A stretch of 64,000 nt of DNA from Paenibacillus pedocola (GCF_031599675.1 NZ_CP134223.1:310001-374000), one strand, 5' to 3'; numbered from the stretch's first letter, positions 55,546 through 64,000 are shown. Notes: a model not told the origin generated them from the letters alone. Numbers and translations: made by a program.

Positions 55546-57000
55546 ATGGGACACTCAACAATTTATCCGACAGGAGCTACATTGTATAACCCGGCCAAGG
55601 CATGGAGCGGTTATACCGTCTATCAGGCAGGTGAAGAAGGGGTTGTGCTGATCGACATGAACGGCAAAGAGGTGCATCTGTGGAAGGGGCTGCTCGGTTT
55701 CCCTGCCAAAATCCTCCCGGGCGGTTATGTACTGGGCAGTACAGGACGAAGAGATCCGAAGTTCGGCATTCAGGATAATGTCGATCTGGTACAGGTCGAT
55801 TGGGACGGCAATATTGTCTGGAAATTCAACGGTTATGAGCACATCGAAGACCCCGGCTACGAACCGCTGTGGTATGCGCGCCAGCATCATGACTATCAGC
55901 GGGAAGGCAATCCGGTGGGCTATTATGCTCCGGGCCTTGAACCTAAGGTGAACAGCGGCAAGACCCTGATTCTGGCCCACAAAAACCTGCATAACCACGA
56001 AATCTCCAACAAGGAACTGTTGGATGACACGATTATTGAGGTGGACTTTGACGGCAATATTGTCTGGGAATGGGCCGCGAGTGATCATTTTGCAGAGCTT
56101 GGATTTGATGAAGCAGCCCGCAATGTACTGTTCCGTGATCCGAATACACGCTCCTTCGGTCATCTGGGCGGAGGCGTCGGTGACTGGCTGCACATCAACT
56201 CGGCTTCCTATGTAGGACCGAACAAATACTACGATAACGGGGATGCGCGTTTCCACCCGGACAACATCATCTGGGATGCCCGTGAAGCAAACATTATCGC
56301 TATTACAGACCGGGCAACAGGCGCGATTGTCTGGCGGCTCGGCCCCGACTATAACCTGCCTGAAGTGAAGCATATCGGCTGGATTATCGGCCAGCATCAT
56401 GCCCATATCATTCCGAAGGGGCTGCCGGGCGAAGGCAACCTGCTCGTATTTGATAACGGCGGCTGGGGCGGTTACGGATTACCTAACCCTGCCTCACCAT
56501 ACGGACAGAAGAATGCCGTGCGCGACCACTCGAGGGTTCTGGAGATTAATCCGGTCACCTTCGATATTGAGTGGCAGTACACCTCCGCAGAAGCCGGCTT
56601 CTCTGTACCTACTGACTCCTATAAATTCTACAGTCCCTATATCAGCTCGGCCCAGCGCCTCGTGAACGGCAATACACTGATCACAGAAGGTTCAAACGGC
56701 AGATTGTTCGAGGTTACGGCAGAGCATGAAATTGTCTGGGAGTATGTCTCCCCTTATAAAGACGGCAGAAACACCAACATGGTCTACCGCTCCTACCGTG
56801 TGCCTTACAGCTGGGTACCGCAGCTTGAGAAACCGCAGGAAACGGAGATTGAGCCCATCGATGTAACCAGCTTCAGAGTACCGGGGGCCGCACCCAAGGG
56901 ATCGGATTCAGTAGTGAGTGTTGCTACAACCCTGCCGTTCATGGAGGGCGCCGCTTGTGTGGCAACAGCAGAAGAGGGCGTTCTTCAGAAAAAAGGCTAG
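55546..57000 (+). CDS. Arylsulfotransferase (ASST) family protein, cytoplasmic
   Basis: A 484-residue protein. The start MGHSTIYPTG at 55546 sits seven to eight bases after TAGGAGAG; upstream in-frame ATG/ATGs are poorly spaced. It has the ASST beta-propeller pattern with paired (D/N)GN-IVW blades (DWDGNIVWKF, DFDGNIVWEW) and conserved His-rich sites (ARQHHDYQREGN, IGQHHAHIIPKG, NGNTLITEGSNGRLFEV). Known AssT enzymes are periplasmic; no signal peptide is present here, so it would act inside the cell. It is followed directly by an SsuA/B/C-like transporter, implying use of imported sulfate esters or sulfonates. Confidence 0.85.
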   Translation: MGHSTIYPTGATLYNPAKAWSGYTVYQAGEEGVVLIDMNGKEVHLWKGLLGFPAKILPGGYVLGSTGRRDPKFGIQDNVDLVQVDWDGNIVWKFNGYEHIEDPGYEPLWYARQHHDYQREGNPVGYYAPGLEPKVNSGKTLILAHKNLHNHEISNKELLDDTIIEVDFDGNIVWEWAASDHFAELGFDEAARNVLFRDPNTRSFGHLGGGVGDWLHINSASYVGPNKYYDNGDARFHPDNIIWDAREANIIAITDRATGAIVWRLGPDYNLPEVKHIGWIIGQHHAHIIPKGLPGEGNLLVFDNGGWGGYGLPNPASPYGQKNAVRDHSRVLEINPVTFDIEWQYTSAEAGFSVPTDSYKFYSPYISSAQRLVNGNTLITEGSNGRLFEVTAEHEIVWEYVSPYKDGRNTNMVYRSYRVPYSWVPQLEKPQETEIEPIDVTSFRVPGAAPKGSDSVVSVATTLPFMEGAACVATAEEGVLQKKG

Positions 57001-57030
57001 ATCACTAATTAAGCGAAGAGGTGCATTGTC

Positions 57031-58059
57031 TTGAAAAAATCATGGTACGGTTCAGCATTCCTGCTCTTATCTATATCTCTTGTTGTTATCCTGTCGGGCT
57101 GCAGCTCCAAGGGGGACGCGGCCGCCTCAGGAGAGGCTGCGGGTAATCAGCCCAAGACACTTAAGATCAAAATCGCCGACACCAACACGAACCCGGTTTT
57201 CCGGGTAGCGGCGGATAAAGGCTTTTTCAAAAAGCATGGCATCGACGCCGAAATCATCACCTTCGCTTCGCCGGCGGAAGGGGTTAACGCTTTGTTCATT
57301 AAACAGGTGGATGTAGCATACGGTGCAGACTTTCCGGTGCTGAATGCGGTATCCAAGGGCGGCTATTCGATTATCGCTTCTGCCGGCCAGGCTACCGATC
57401 AGGCTGCTGCGGCCTGGAAGCTTTACGTAAGGGACGATATCAAGTCTGCCGCTGATCTGAAGGGCAAGAACCTCAGCTTCATCCGGGGGACCTTTATCCC
57501 GTATCTGTGGGATGAGTACCTGAAAGAGCAGGGTATTGCGCTAAGTGATGTGACGTTAACCGGACAGGGCGGTTTTGACGAAGCTTTTATTGCCCTGAAG
57601 CAAGGTGACATTGATGCAGCATGGGTAATTGGTTCGGCGCTGGTTGATAAGCTGGCTGCGCTGGAAGGGGTGCATGAGCTGAGCGATATGTCCAAAACCC
57701 CGGTGCGGCTGGGCATGGGACTTGTGAGCGGAGACGAGTTTGTTAAGGCGAATCCCGAGGGTATCGGTGAATTCCTGGCAGCGGTGGATGAGGCTTCAGC
57801 CTATGCCCAGGCCCATCCTGACGAAGTTGCGGATCTCATGTATGCGGAAGTGAAGCAGCCGAAGGAGAATACGCTGAAGGATCTGCCTCTAAATCCATGG
57901 ATCATCGGCTTTACTCCTGCTGCTTATGACAGTCTGGCCGGCCAGAAGAAATACATGATTGATGCGGGAATTATCGAGAAGGACTTCGATCTGGAGAGCA
58001 CGCTGAATCTGGAGCCGCTGAAGCAGGTTCTGCCGGATACAGTGACTTACGGGAAATAA
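57031..58059 (+). CDS. Sulfonate/nitrate/taurine-type ABC substrate-binding lipoprotein
   Basis: A 342-residue lipoprotein from the TTG at 57031 (GAGGTG site eight bases upstream). Signal with lipobox LSGC at Cys24. The SsuA/TauA-like fold is marked by VFRVAADKGFFKKHGIDAEI, VDVAYGADFPVLNA and GTFIPYLWDEYLKEQG. It probably binds an organosulfur compound for the ABC proteins downstream. The ligand is inferred from the neighbouring sulfotransferase. Confidence 0.88.
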   Translation: MKKSWYGSAFLLLSISLVVILSGCSSKGDAAASGEAAGNQPKTLKIKIADTNTNPVFRVAADKGFFKKHGIDAEIITFASPAEGVNALFIKQVDVAYGADFPVLNAVSKGGYSIIASAGQATDQAAAAWKLYVRDDIKSAADLKGKNLSFIRGTFIPYLWDEYLKEQGIALSDVTLTGQGGFDEAFIALKQGDIDAAWVIGSALVDKLAALEGVHELSDMSKTPVRLGMGLVSGDEFVKANPEGIGEFLAAVDEASAYAQAHPDEVADLMYAEVKQPKENTLKDLPLNPWIIGFTPAAYDSLAGQKKYMIDAGIIEKDFDLESTLNLEPLKQVLPDTVTYGK

Positions 58060-58066
58060 CTAGCCG

Positions 58067-58211
58067 CTACACAAAACTAAGCTTATGCTTCCGAAGCAAG
58101 TTTTGTACGAAGTCTAATCATTGAAGTGTTGCTACACAAAACTAAGCCTATGCTTCCGAAGCAAGTTTTGTACGAAGTCTAATCATTGAAGTGTTGCTAC
58201 ACAAAACTTTT
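58067..58211. repeat. Tandem 65-nt repeats ending at a ribosome site
   Basis: Two nearly identical 65-base units (58067-58131 and 58132-58196) and a truncated third (58197-58211). Each unit has ACAAAACTAAGC, TATGCTTCCGAAGCAAG and TTTTGTACGAAG; ACAAAACT pairs with AGTTTTGT around GCTTC/GAAGC. The third unit ends in ACAAAACTTTT, immediately followed by AGGAGGTG of the ATPase gene. The units belong to the same family as those at 55.4 kb. Confidence 0.88.
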
Positions 58212-58224
58212 AGGAGGTGTCCAA

Positions 58225-59007
58225 ATGTCTACACTAGCGAGTCAGAGCCAGCACACCATTCAGATTGAGAAGCTCCGGAAAAGCTACAGTGAACAGACGG
58301 CCGGAGACGTTCATTACATTATCAAAGATGTGAATCTTGTGATCAGAGGCGGTGAATTTTTCGTTCTGCTCGGCCCGAGCGGCTGCGGGAAATCGACACT
58401 GCTGAATATGATCGCCGGGTTTGTCTCCAAATCCGGGGGCAATCTGAAGGTGGATAATGTTGAGATCGACAGACCGGGCAGAGACCGTGCGGTGGTGTTC
58501 CAGCAGGCGGATTCCTCCCTGTTCCCGTGGCTGACCGTTCGTGAGAATGTGGAATTCGGATTGCGGATGAAGAAGACGCCCAAAACGGAACGCCGCAAGA
58601 TCTCTGACCGCTACATCGGGCTTGTCGGGCTGAACGGGCATGAGGAGAAGTTCCCGAAGGAATTGTCCGGAGGTATGAAGCAGCGGGTGCAGCTGGCCCG
58701 TGTACTGGCGAATGATCCGGCGATTCTTTTGATGGATGAACCCTTCGGCGCTCTTGATGCGATGACCCGGCGGACGATGCAGAAGGAGCTGGTCAACATC
58801 TGGCGGGAAACGCATAAGACGGTTATTTTTGTCACCCATGATATACAGGAGGCGCTGCTGCTTGGTGAGCGGATCGGCATTATGTCCGTAGGTCCTTCCT
58901 CCAATATCACCGATATTTACGACAATGCGCTGCCGTTTCCGCGGGATGTGGCCTCACCGGAGTTCTACTCGCTCTATAACCAAATTCAAGGACATTTCGA
59001 AGAATAG
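58225..59007 (+). CDS. SsuB/TauB-like ABC transporter ATPase
   Basis: A 260-residue ATPase starting MSTLASQSQ at 58225 after AGGAGGTG. Walker A GPSGCGKST, Q-loop FQQADSSLFPWLTVREN, signature LSGGMKQRVQLARVL, Walker B ILLMDEPFGALD and switch FVTHDIQEAL are all present. It energises uptake through the permease encoded 18 bases downstream. The tandem repeats before it could modulate its expression relative to the binding protein. Confidence 0.93.
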   Translation: MSTLASQSQHTIQIEKLRKSYSEQTAGDVHYIIKDVNLVIRGGEFFVLLGPSGCGKSTLLNMIAGFVSKSGGNLKVDNVEIDRPGRDRAVVFQQADSSLFPWLTVRENVEFGLRMKKTPKTERRKISDRYIGLVGLNGHEEKFPKELSGGMKQRVQLARVLANDPAILLMDEPFGALDAMTRRTMQKELVNIWRETHKTVIFVTHDIQEALLLGERIGIMSVGPSSNITDIYDNALPFPRDVASPEFYSLYNQIQGHFEE

Positions 59008-59025
59008 AATAGGGGGTGACACTTG

Positions 59026-59802
59026 ATGAAATGGGTGGAGAAAAAATGGGTATCCGTCTCTCTGTTATGGATTGCCGCACTGGGCATCTGGCAGCTGGGC
59101 GCCGCAATATACGGGCCTGATGTCATCCCCGGGCCGTGGGCTACACTGAAAGGCGGGCAGGAGCTGATTAACGACGGCACGCTGATGCAGTATATCGGCA
59201 TTAGCTTTTACCGGGTGCTGGTGGGCTGGGTGCTGGGTAGTCTGCTGGCGATTCCGGTGGGGCTGATCATCGGCAAGGTGAATATCATCCGGATTTTTGC
59301 CGAGCCTTTTCTGAATTTTATCCGCTTCATTCCGCCGATTGCCTTCATCACGCTGTTCCTGGTCTGGTTCGGCATCGGCGAGCAGTCGAAAATCGCCCTG
59401 ATCATGTACGCGACCTTTTTCATCGTGACGCTGAATACGCTGACCGGTGTAATGGCGGTGGAGGAGGACAAAATCCGTTCCGCCCGCAGCATGGGGGCCA
59501 GTGAGTGGCAGATCCTGCTGCATGTCATTGTGCCGGCGACAACACCTTATATTTTTACCGGAATCCGCCTGGCGATGGGTACCTCTTACATGGCGATTAT
59601 CGGCGCGGAGATGATTGCCTCGAACGAAGGTGTGGGTTATCTGATCTGGAACTCCCGCTTGTTCTTCCGCACGGACTGGATTTTTGTGGGGCTGTTCTGC
59701 CTGGGCTTCATGGGCTTCTTCACGGACCGGGTGTTCGGCTGGTTCGGCCGCAGGGTGCTGTACCGCTATGGTGTTGTCAGTGTGGCGGCACGGAAGCGGT
59801 AG
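59026..59802 (+). CDS. SsuC/TauC-like ABC transporter permease
   Basis: A 258-residue membrane protein with about six helices. The ATG at 59026 is seven bases after AGGGGGTG; a TTG three bases earlier is possible. Family marks are SFYRVLVGWVLGSLLAIPVG, the EAA loop ARSMGASEWQILLHVIVPAT and LAMGTSYMAIIGAEMIASNE. It completes the sulfonate-type transporter and the operon. Confidence 0.93.
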   Translation: MKWVEKKWVSVSLLWIAALGIWQLGAAIYGPDVIPGPWATLKGGQELINDGTLMQYIGISFYRVLVGWVLGSLLAIPVGLIIGKVNIIRIFAEPFLNFIRFIPPIAFITLFLVWFGIGEQSKIALIMYATFFIVTLNTLTGVMAVEEDKIRSARSMGASEWQILLHVIVPATTPYIFTGIRLAMGTSYMAIIGAEMIASNEGVGYLIWNSRLFFRTDWIFVGLFCLGFMGFFTDRVFGWFGRRVLYRYGVVSVAARKR

Positions 59803-59842
59803 GATTGTTTCTTTCCCGGAAAATAAAACGGAGATAACGCAT

Positions 59843-59875
59843 AACAGCCGCCCGGTTGAACGGGCGGCTGTTTAT
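59843..59875. terminator. Intrinsic terminator of the sulfonate-type operon
   Basis: AACAGCCGCCCG pairs with CGGGCGGCTGTT, loop GTTGAA, then TATT. It may also serve the converging kinase-like gene. Confidence 0.85.
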
Positions 59876-59932
59876 TATGAGGCAGCGGTACTCCTTATTC
59901 AAGTAAGGAAAGCTGCTGGCGCGAAGTAACTG

Positions 59933-60808
59933 TTATCCGTTCTTCCCCTGTGATAGGGATCGCTCCATTTTATGGAACAGATAGTTAGCCAGGCCGCTGT
60001 AATCAAAGTCCGGGTGTGACGCCGAGTCCATCAGCGTTGTAGCCCACATGGCATTCCAAAACGAGACCACATAATCCATATCCTGAAGGGAGCGTAAAAG
60101 CTCAGGGGAAGTATAGCCGAAATAGGCGTTTAAGAGCTCCGTCTGCTTATCAGGTTCGAGAGACTGGCTGATACAGGCAAGATCGTACATAATATCACCC
60201 ATCCCTGCGAATTCCCAATCCAGCAGGCGGAGTGATCCGTCATCCATGAAATTATTTGCAAAAGGATCATTATGGCACAGCCCCCGGCAGCTGTCCGCAA
60301 CCGCTGACCGCAAGGCCTGTATGTGATGAAGGCGCTCCAGCAGGCTGTCCAGGGCTTCAGGAAGCTGCTGCCTGCGGCTTTTCGCCAAATGAATCCACCG
60401 TTCAATATCTGCGTAGGGGGAGAATTCGAATTCAATCCCGGGAACGGTGTGCACCTTTTTAAGCAGAGCCGCCAAACCTTCGATATTTGCCGCCGGATCA
60501 CTGGATTCCCAGGTGCGCCCTTCAATAAAACGGGTGATCATAACTCCTTGCCCGGCTTGACCAGCCTCAAAATACAGCAGCTCAGGCGCAATATCTAAAA
60601 CGCTTACAGCTTTCATGGCAGCTAATTCTGCCCGGCGGTCGATCCCCAAATCTCCCGAGAGGGCACCATGAATGCGGACAACCGCCTTCTCCACACCATT
60701 CGATACGATGTAGTTCCGGTTGGTCAAACCGCTCTTCTGATACTGTATCTCTACCTCTGCCGCGTTCCATCCCAATCTATTTACTGCGCGTTCAAGTACT
60801 GACTCCAT
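59933..60808 (-). CDS. Choline kinase / aminoglycoside phosphotransferase-like protein
   Basis: A 291-residue kinase-fold protein. The nucleotide site region is SGLTNRNYIVSNGVEKAVVR, the catalytic loop LCHNDPFANNFM near residue 178 and the metal motif LLDWEFAGMGD near 195. This pattern (HNDxxxxN, DWE) is that of LicA/choline-ethanolamine or thiamine kinases rather than drug-resistance enzymes. It is divergent from a PotD-type ABC operon, so choline-like or amino-alcohol compounds are possible substrates for both; this is only inference. Confidence 0.87.
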   Translation of the reverse strand: MESVLERAVNRLGWNAAEVEIQYQKSGLTNRNYIVSNGVEKAVVRIHGALSGDLGIDRRAELAAMKAVSVLDIAPELLYFEAGQAGQGVMITRFIEGRTWESSDPAANIEGLAALLKKVHTVPGIEFEFSPYADIERWIHLAKSRRQQLPEALDSLLERLHHIQALRSAVADSCRGLCHNDPFANNFMDDGSLRLLDWEFAGMGDIMYDLACISQSLEPDKQTELLNAYFGYTSPELLRSLQDMDYVVSFWNAMWATTLMDSASHPDFDYSGLANYLFHKMERSLSQGKNG

Positions 60809-61061
60809 AGCATTTCCTCCCCATGTATGAGCTCTAGCGCCGTTTCAAGCCCATTATACCAAGTATGAAGCTTCGCGGGATTAGCCCTTTTAGGTAAATA
60901 TTTCACGGGGCCGGGCGGATATTACAGGGTTTAATTTACAAATGTTTCTATCTCGTTTAACGTCCGGCAAATACTGGGCCACTATACTTCAGTTGGGCAG
61001 TCAGCAGCTTGGAACAGAGAGAAACGCCCGCAAATAAGAATTTAGGAGTGAACGGGAAATC
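60809..61061. promoter_or_regulatory. Divergent control region, possible repeated hexamers
   Basis: TTTACA (60935-60940), TTCTAT (60946-60951) and TTTAAC (60956-60961) recur at five- and four-base spacings, which vaguely recalls PhoP-type boxes. Promoters for both flanking genes must lie here. Confidence 0.3.
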
Positions 61062-62171
61062 ATGAAAAAGAGATTCAAACAGCAGTTGTCTATGGGTCTG
61101 ATGTTGTCCTTGCTCGTCCTCTTGCTTGCCGCTTGTTCCAACTCGGAGGCCAAGGCTGATGAAACCGGGAATTCTGCAGGAACGGAGCTGAGCTTAAGCG
61201 AAATTGAAGCCGCCGCCAAAACGGAGGGCGCGGTAGTCAGCGTAGGCATGCCGGATTCCTGGGCCAACTGGAAGGATACGTGGACTGATATTACAGGGAA
61301 GTATGGAATTACACATACAGATACAGATATGTCGAGCGCAGAGGAAATTGCCAAGTTCGAGGCAGAAAAGGACAAGCCGACAGCCGATATCGGGGATGTT
61401 GGGATTGCCTTCGGTCCCGTTGCGGTGGATAAAGGGGTGACACTGCCATATAAAACCTCCTATTGGGATGAGATTCCCGATTGGGCCAAGGATAAGGACG
61501 GAAACTGGATTGTCGGCTATCAGGGAAGCATCGCCTTCCTGACCAACACCAAGCTGGTGGCCGATCCGCCGAAAAGCTGGGAGGACCTGAAGAACGGCAG
61601 CTACAAAATCATCGTCGGCGATGTGACCAAAGCCGCGCAGGCGCAGATGGCGGTGCTCGCCGCAGCAATTGCTTTTGGCGGGGATGAATCGAATATTGAG
61701 CCGGGAATTGCTTTTTTTGAGGATTTGGCTAAAAAGGGCCGGCTCTCCAATGCCGAAGCTTCACTCGCCAATATCGAGAAGGGCGAAGTGGAAATGACGC
61801 TGCTCTGGGATTTCAATGCGCTGAATTACCGGGATCAGATCGGCAAGGACGGCTTTGACGTCGCTATTCCGAAGGAGGGCAGTGTCGTGAGCGGGTATGC
61901 GACAATCATCAATAAATGGGCACCCCATCCGAATGCTGCCAAGCTGACCCGTGAGTACATCCTCAGCGATGAGGGCCAGATTAATCTGGCCAAGGGCTAC
62001 GCCCGGCCGATCCGTGACAGCGTCAAGCTGCCCGAAGATGTATCTGCTAAGCTGCTGCCGAAAGAGGAATATGTTAACGCTAAGCCGGTCGGTGACTACA
62101 AGGCATGGGAAGAAACGGCGAAGAGCATCCCGCAGCTGTGGCAGGAACGTGTGCTTGTGCATTTGAACTAA
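61062..62171 (+). CDS. PotD/AfuA-type ABC substrate-binding lipoprotein
   Basis: A 369-residue lipoprotein with signal LSLLVLLLAAC (lipobox LAAC). The type II binding-protein fold is indicated by VVSVGMPDSWANWKDTW, KPTADIGDVGIAFGP and SIAFLTNTKLVADPPKSWED. The C-terminal WAPHPNAAKLTREYILSDEG is typical of the iron(III)/putrescine/phosphonate branch. The ligand cannot be told. The ATG follows TTAGGAGTGAACGGGAAATC. Confidence 0.9.
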   Translation: MKKRFKQQLSMGLMLSLLVLLLAACSNSEAKADETGNSAGTELSLSEIEAAAKTEGAVVSVGMPDSWANWKDTWTDITGKYGITHTDTDMSSAEEIAKFEAEKDKPTADIGDVGIAFGPVAVDKGVTLPYKTSYWDEIPDWAKDKDGNWIVGYQGSIAFLTNTKLVADPPKSWEDLKNGSYKIIVGDVTKAAQAQMAVLAAAIAFGGDESNIEPGIAFFEDLAKKGRLSNAEASLANIEKGEVEMTLLWDFNALNYRDQIGKDGFDVAIPKEGSVVSGYATIINKWAPHPNAAKLTREYILSDEGQINLAKGYARPIRDSVKLPEDVSAKLLPKEEYVNAKPVGDYKAWEETAKSIPQLWQERVLVHLN

Positions 62172-63104
62172 ATGAAGAAGATGAAACAGAGACAACGCGG
62201 GGTCATTCTGGCCCTGCTTCCCTTTGTGCTGATGGTGCTCGCTTTTCAGGTAGTCCCCCTGCTGTCCATGCTGACAGGCAGCTTTCGCAGGGAGGACGGA
62301 ACCGGGTTTACGCTGGGTAATTATCTTCACGCTGTGCAGAGCGCTTACTATATGCAGGCGATCAAGAACAGCCTGCTGATCTCTGTCGCCTCCAGTGTGA
62401 TCGGCATCGCGGCCGGCCTGCTGTGTGCCTACTGCATCACCCGGTTTACCCCCGCGGTGCGGGATAGGCTGCTGATGCTCTCGAATATGACCTCGAATTT
62501 TGCCGGAGTGCCGCTTGCGTTTGCTTATATTATTCTGCTCGGCAACAATGGCGTTTTTACGCTGCTGTTCAAGCAGTGGGGCTGGAGCGTATTCTCGGAC
62601 TTTAACCTCTACAGCTGGTCCGGACTGATTCTGGTCTATGTCTATTTCCAGATTCCGCTGGCCTTGCTGCTGCTGTATCCGGCTTTTTACGGCATCCGGG
62701 AACAGTGGAAGGAAGCGGCTGCCCTGCTCGGAGCAGGCTCCTGGCAATTCTGGAGAACCGTAGGCCTGCCGGTGCTGTCACCGGCAATCTTCGGCACGCT
62801 GGGCATCCTCTTCGCTAACGCGATGGGGGCTTACGCGACGGCCTATGCGCTGGTCGGCGGCAACTATAATCTGCTGGCCGTCCGCATCGGCTCACTGGTT
62901 GCCGGCGATGTGGTGACCCAGCCGCAGATGGGCAGCACGCTGGCTGTTCTGCTGGCTCTGAGTACGCTGCTGGCCGTTTATCTCAATCAGCGGATGGTCC
63001 GGCTAACCGAAGGTTTTACCAGCAAACCGCCCCGGAAACGGGCCTGGCGGAGAGAAGCTTCAGCAGGCATACGGGCTGCGGCCTTGGAGGAGGCGGGACA
63101 ATGA
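62172..63104 (+). CDS. PotB-type ABC transporter permease
   Basis: A 310-residue membrane protein whose ATG directly follows the stop of the binding-protein gene. About six helices are present, with the EAA-like loop EAAALLGAGSWQFWRTVGLP and LFANAMGAYATAYALVGG. It overlaps the next permease gene by 4 bases (ATGA). The C-terminal tail is basic. Confidence 0.92.
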   Translation: MKKMKQRQRGVILALLPFVLMVLAFQVVPLLSMLTGSFRREDGTGFTLGNYLHAVQSAYYMQAIKNSLLISVASSVIGIAAGLLCAYCITRFTPAVRDRLLMLSNMTSNFAGVPLAFAYIILLGNNGVFTLLFKQWGWSVFSDFNLYSWSGLILVYVYFQIPLALLLLYPAFYGIREQWKEAAALLGAGSWQFWRTVGLPVLSPAIFGTLGILFANAMGAYATAYALVGGNYNLLAVRIGSLVAGDVVTQPQMGSTLAVLLALSTLLAVYLNQRMVRLTEGFTSKPPRKRAWRREASAGIRAAALEEAGQ

Positions 63105-63892
63105 ACACACGGCGGAGCGGGCTTGCCCCGCGTACGTTTATGCTGCTGCTCATGGTTTATCTGTTACTGCCGCTGCTGGCGACGGGGCTGTATGCTTTCG
63201 CAGAGAACTGGCAGAACACCCTGCTGCCTGAAGCCTGGACCTTCGGCTGGTTTGGCGAGATGTTTAAGGACATCCGCTTCCTGGAGGCGCTGTGGACTTC
63301 GCTGTATCTGTGTCTGATCACTGTACTCTTGAGCCTCGCAGTCATGCTGCCTGCCGTGTTTGTGATCACGGTTTATTTTCCGTGCTGGGAGAGCTTTATG
63401 AAGGGGATTGTTGTTCTGCCTTATGCCGTACCCGGTGTAGTAGCCGCCGTGGGTCTGATCCGAGCGTATTCCTCAGGCCCGCTGAATATTTCGGGAACCG
63501 CCTATTTGCTGGTCGGGGCTTATTTTGTGGTCATTCTTCCCTATATGTATCAGGGTATCCGCAACAGCCTGCTGAGCGTATCCGCCGTTGAGCTGCTGAA
63601 TGCCGCTGAACTGCTGGGTGCGCGCCGCCGGAGCGCTTTTGTGAATGTGATTCTGCCGAATATCTGGCCGGGTGTTATCGTATCTGCGCTGCTCTCGTTC
63701 TCTGTCCTGTTCGGGGAGTTTGTGCTGACGAATATGCTGGTCGGCGGTCACATTCAGACGATTCAGGTGTATCTGTACAGGCGGGTCGGGGAGAGCGGGC
63801 ATCTGGCCAGCGCGATCGCCATTTCTTATTTTGTATTCATTCTTCTGCTGTCGGCACTGCTGATGCGGCTGGGGACGCTGGGAAAGAGATAG
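63101..63892 (+). CDS. PotC-type ABC transporter permease
   Basis: A 263-residue membrane protein with about six helices. The EAA-like loop is NAAELLGARRRSAFVNVILP, followed by FSVLFGEFVLTNMLVGGHI. It forms the channel with the PotB-type subunit. Start ATG at 63101 overlaps the upstream stop. Confidence 0.92.
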   Translation: MNTRRSGLAPRTFMLLLMVYLLLPLLATGLYAFAENWQNTLLPEAWTFGWFGEMFKDIRFLEALWTSLYLCLITVLLSLAVMLPAVFVITVYFPCWESFMKGIVVLPYAVPGVVAAVGLIRAYSSGPLNISGTAYLLVGAYFVVILPYMYQGIRNSLLSVSAVELLNAAELLGARRRSAFVNVILPNIWPGVIVSALLSFSVLFGEFVLTNMLVGGHIQTIQVYLYRRVGESGHLASAIAISYFVFILLLSALLMRLGTLGKR

Positions 63893-63917
63893 CTCATGTG
63901 GAGGAGGGAATGACCGG

Positions 63918-64000
63918 ATGAACGATTACTTGAAGCTTGAGGGGATCCGCAAAAGGTTCGGGGATGCCCAGGTGCTGAATGGAGTGGATCTGAGTGTCGC
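63918..64000 (+). CDS. PotA-type ABC transporter ATPase, N-terminal fragment
   Basis: Only the first 27 residues are in the window: MNDYLKLEGIRKRFGDAQVL, then NGVDLSV. This is the usual start of an ABC ATPase just before Walker A. GGAGGAGGGAATG lies upstream. The gene continues past the window end and should energise the two permeases before it. Confidence 0.85.
   Translation, partial: MNDYLKLEGIRKRFGDAQVLNGVDLSV

Noticed and set aside
55359..58211. CRISPR array
   Set aside because: Whole 65-67-nt units are repeated in tandem without unique spacers, in only two to three copies, and no cas genes are present.

Overview
The window reads as chromosome of a Paenibacillus-like bacterium (Bacillota). 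Supporting signs are strong AGGAGG-type ribosome sites, frequent TTG/GTG starts, CtsR heat-shock operators, membrane AraC regulators, many carbohydrate-active enzymes and solute-binding lipoproteins, and structured intergenic repeats. The taxon is inferred from gene families and sequence style; no rRNA or tRNA gene is present. Coding is dense and mostly G+C-rich, except for a clearly A+T-rich block at about 26.6-31.9 kb.

Layout. 0-7 kb: the C-terminal part of a large modular carbohydrate-binding protein, a structured intergenic repeat, then an overlapping operon of a GH3 glycosidase, a GH105-type unsaturated glycuronyl hydrolase and an unassigned toroid-plus-sandwich protein. 7-13.5 kb (minus strand): HflX, and a translationally coupled SWIM zinc-finger/SNF2 helicase pair. 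14-18.8 kb: membrane AraC regulator, orphan TctC-type binding protein and 2-keto-3-deoxygluconate permease, which fits the uronate theme of the GH105 operon. 18.9-26.6 kb: a lipoprotein gene broken at a seven-C tract, an adaA-ogt-alkA alkylation-repair operon, an ECF sigma factor with an exported partner, an S41 peptidase-like lipoprotein, a VOC protein and a WYL regulator.

26.6-31.9 kb is the most unusual part. Six single genes lie on the same strand, unrelated to one another (NTF2-like, two unknowns, a serine beta-lactamase-like hydrolase, an LprI-like lipoprotein, a VanZ-like protein). Each is followed by a copy, intact or degraded, of an element built from two conserved arms around a hairpin whose stem varies from copy to copy. 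The layout resembles an integron gene-cassette array with attC-like sites, but no integrase is in the window.

32-41.5 kb: unknown protein, GNAT acetyltransferase, a CtsR-controlled hsp20-cbpA-clpB cluster, a small membrane protein, an MFS transporter and a double-domain glycosyltransferase. 41.5-47.6 kb: a complete oligopeptide ABC operon. 47.7-54.5 kb: short-chain dehydrogenase, AI-2E-family membrane protein, exported small protein, a two-component system with a beta-propeller lipoprotein, and a small lipoprotein. 54.6-59.9 kb: a probable sulfonate/sulfate-ester operon (MarR regulator, cytoplasmic arylsulfotransferase-family protein, SsuA/B/C-like ABC transporter), headed by a leader that looks like a transcription attenuator and carrying two clusters of a shared 65-67-nt tandem repeat directly before ribosome sites. 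59.9-64 kb: a choline/aminoglycoside-kinase-like protein and a PotD/B/C/A-type ABC transporter cut by the window end.
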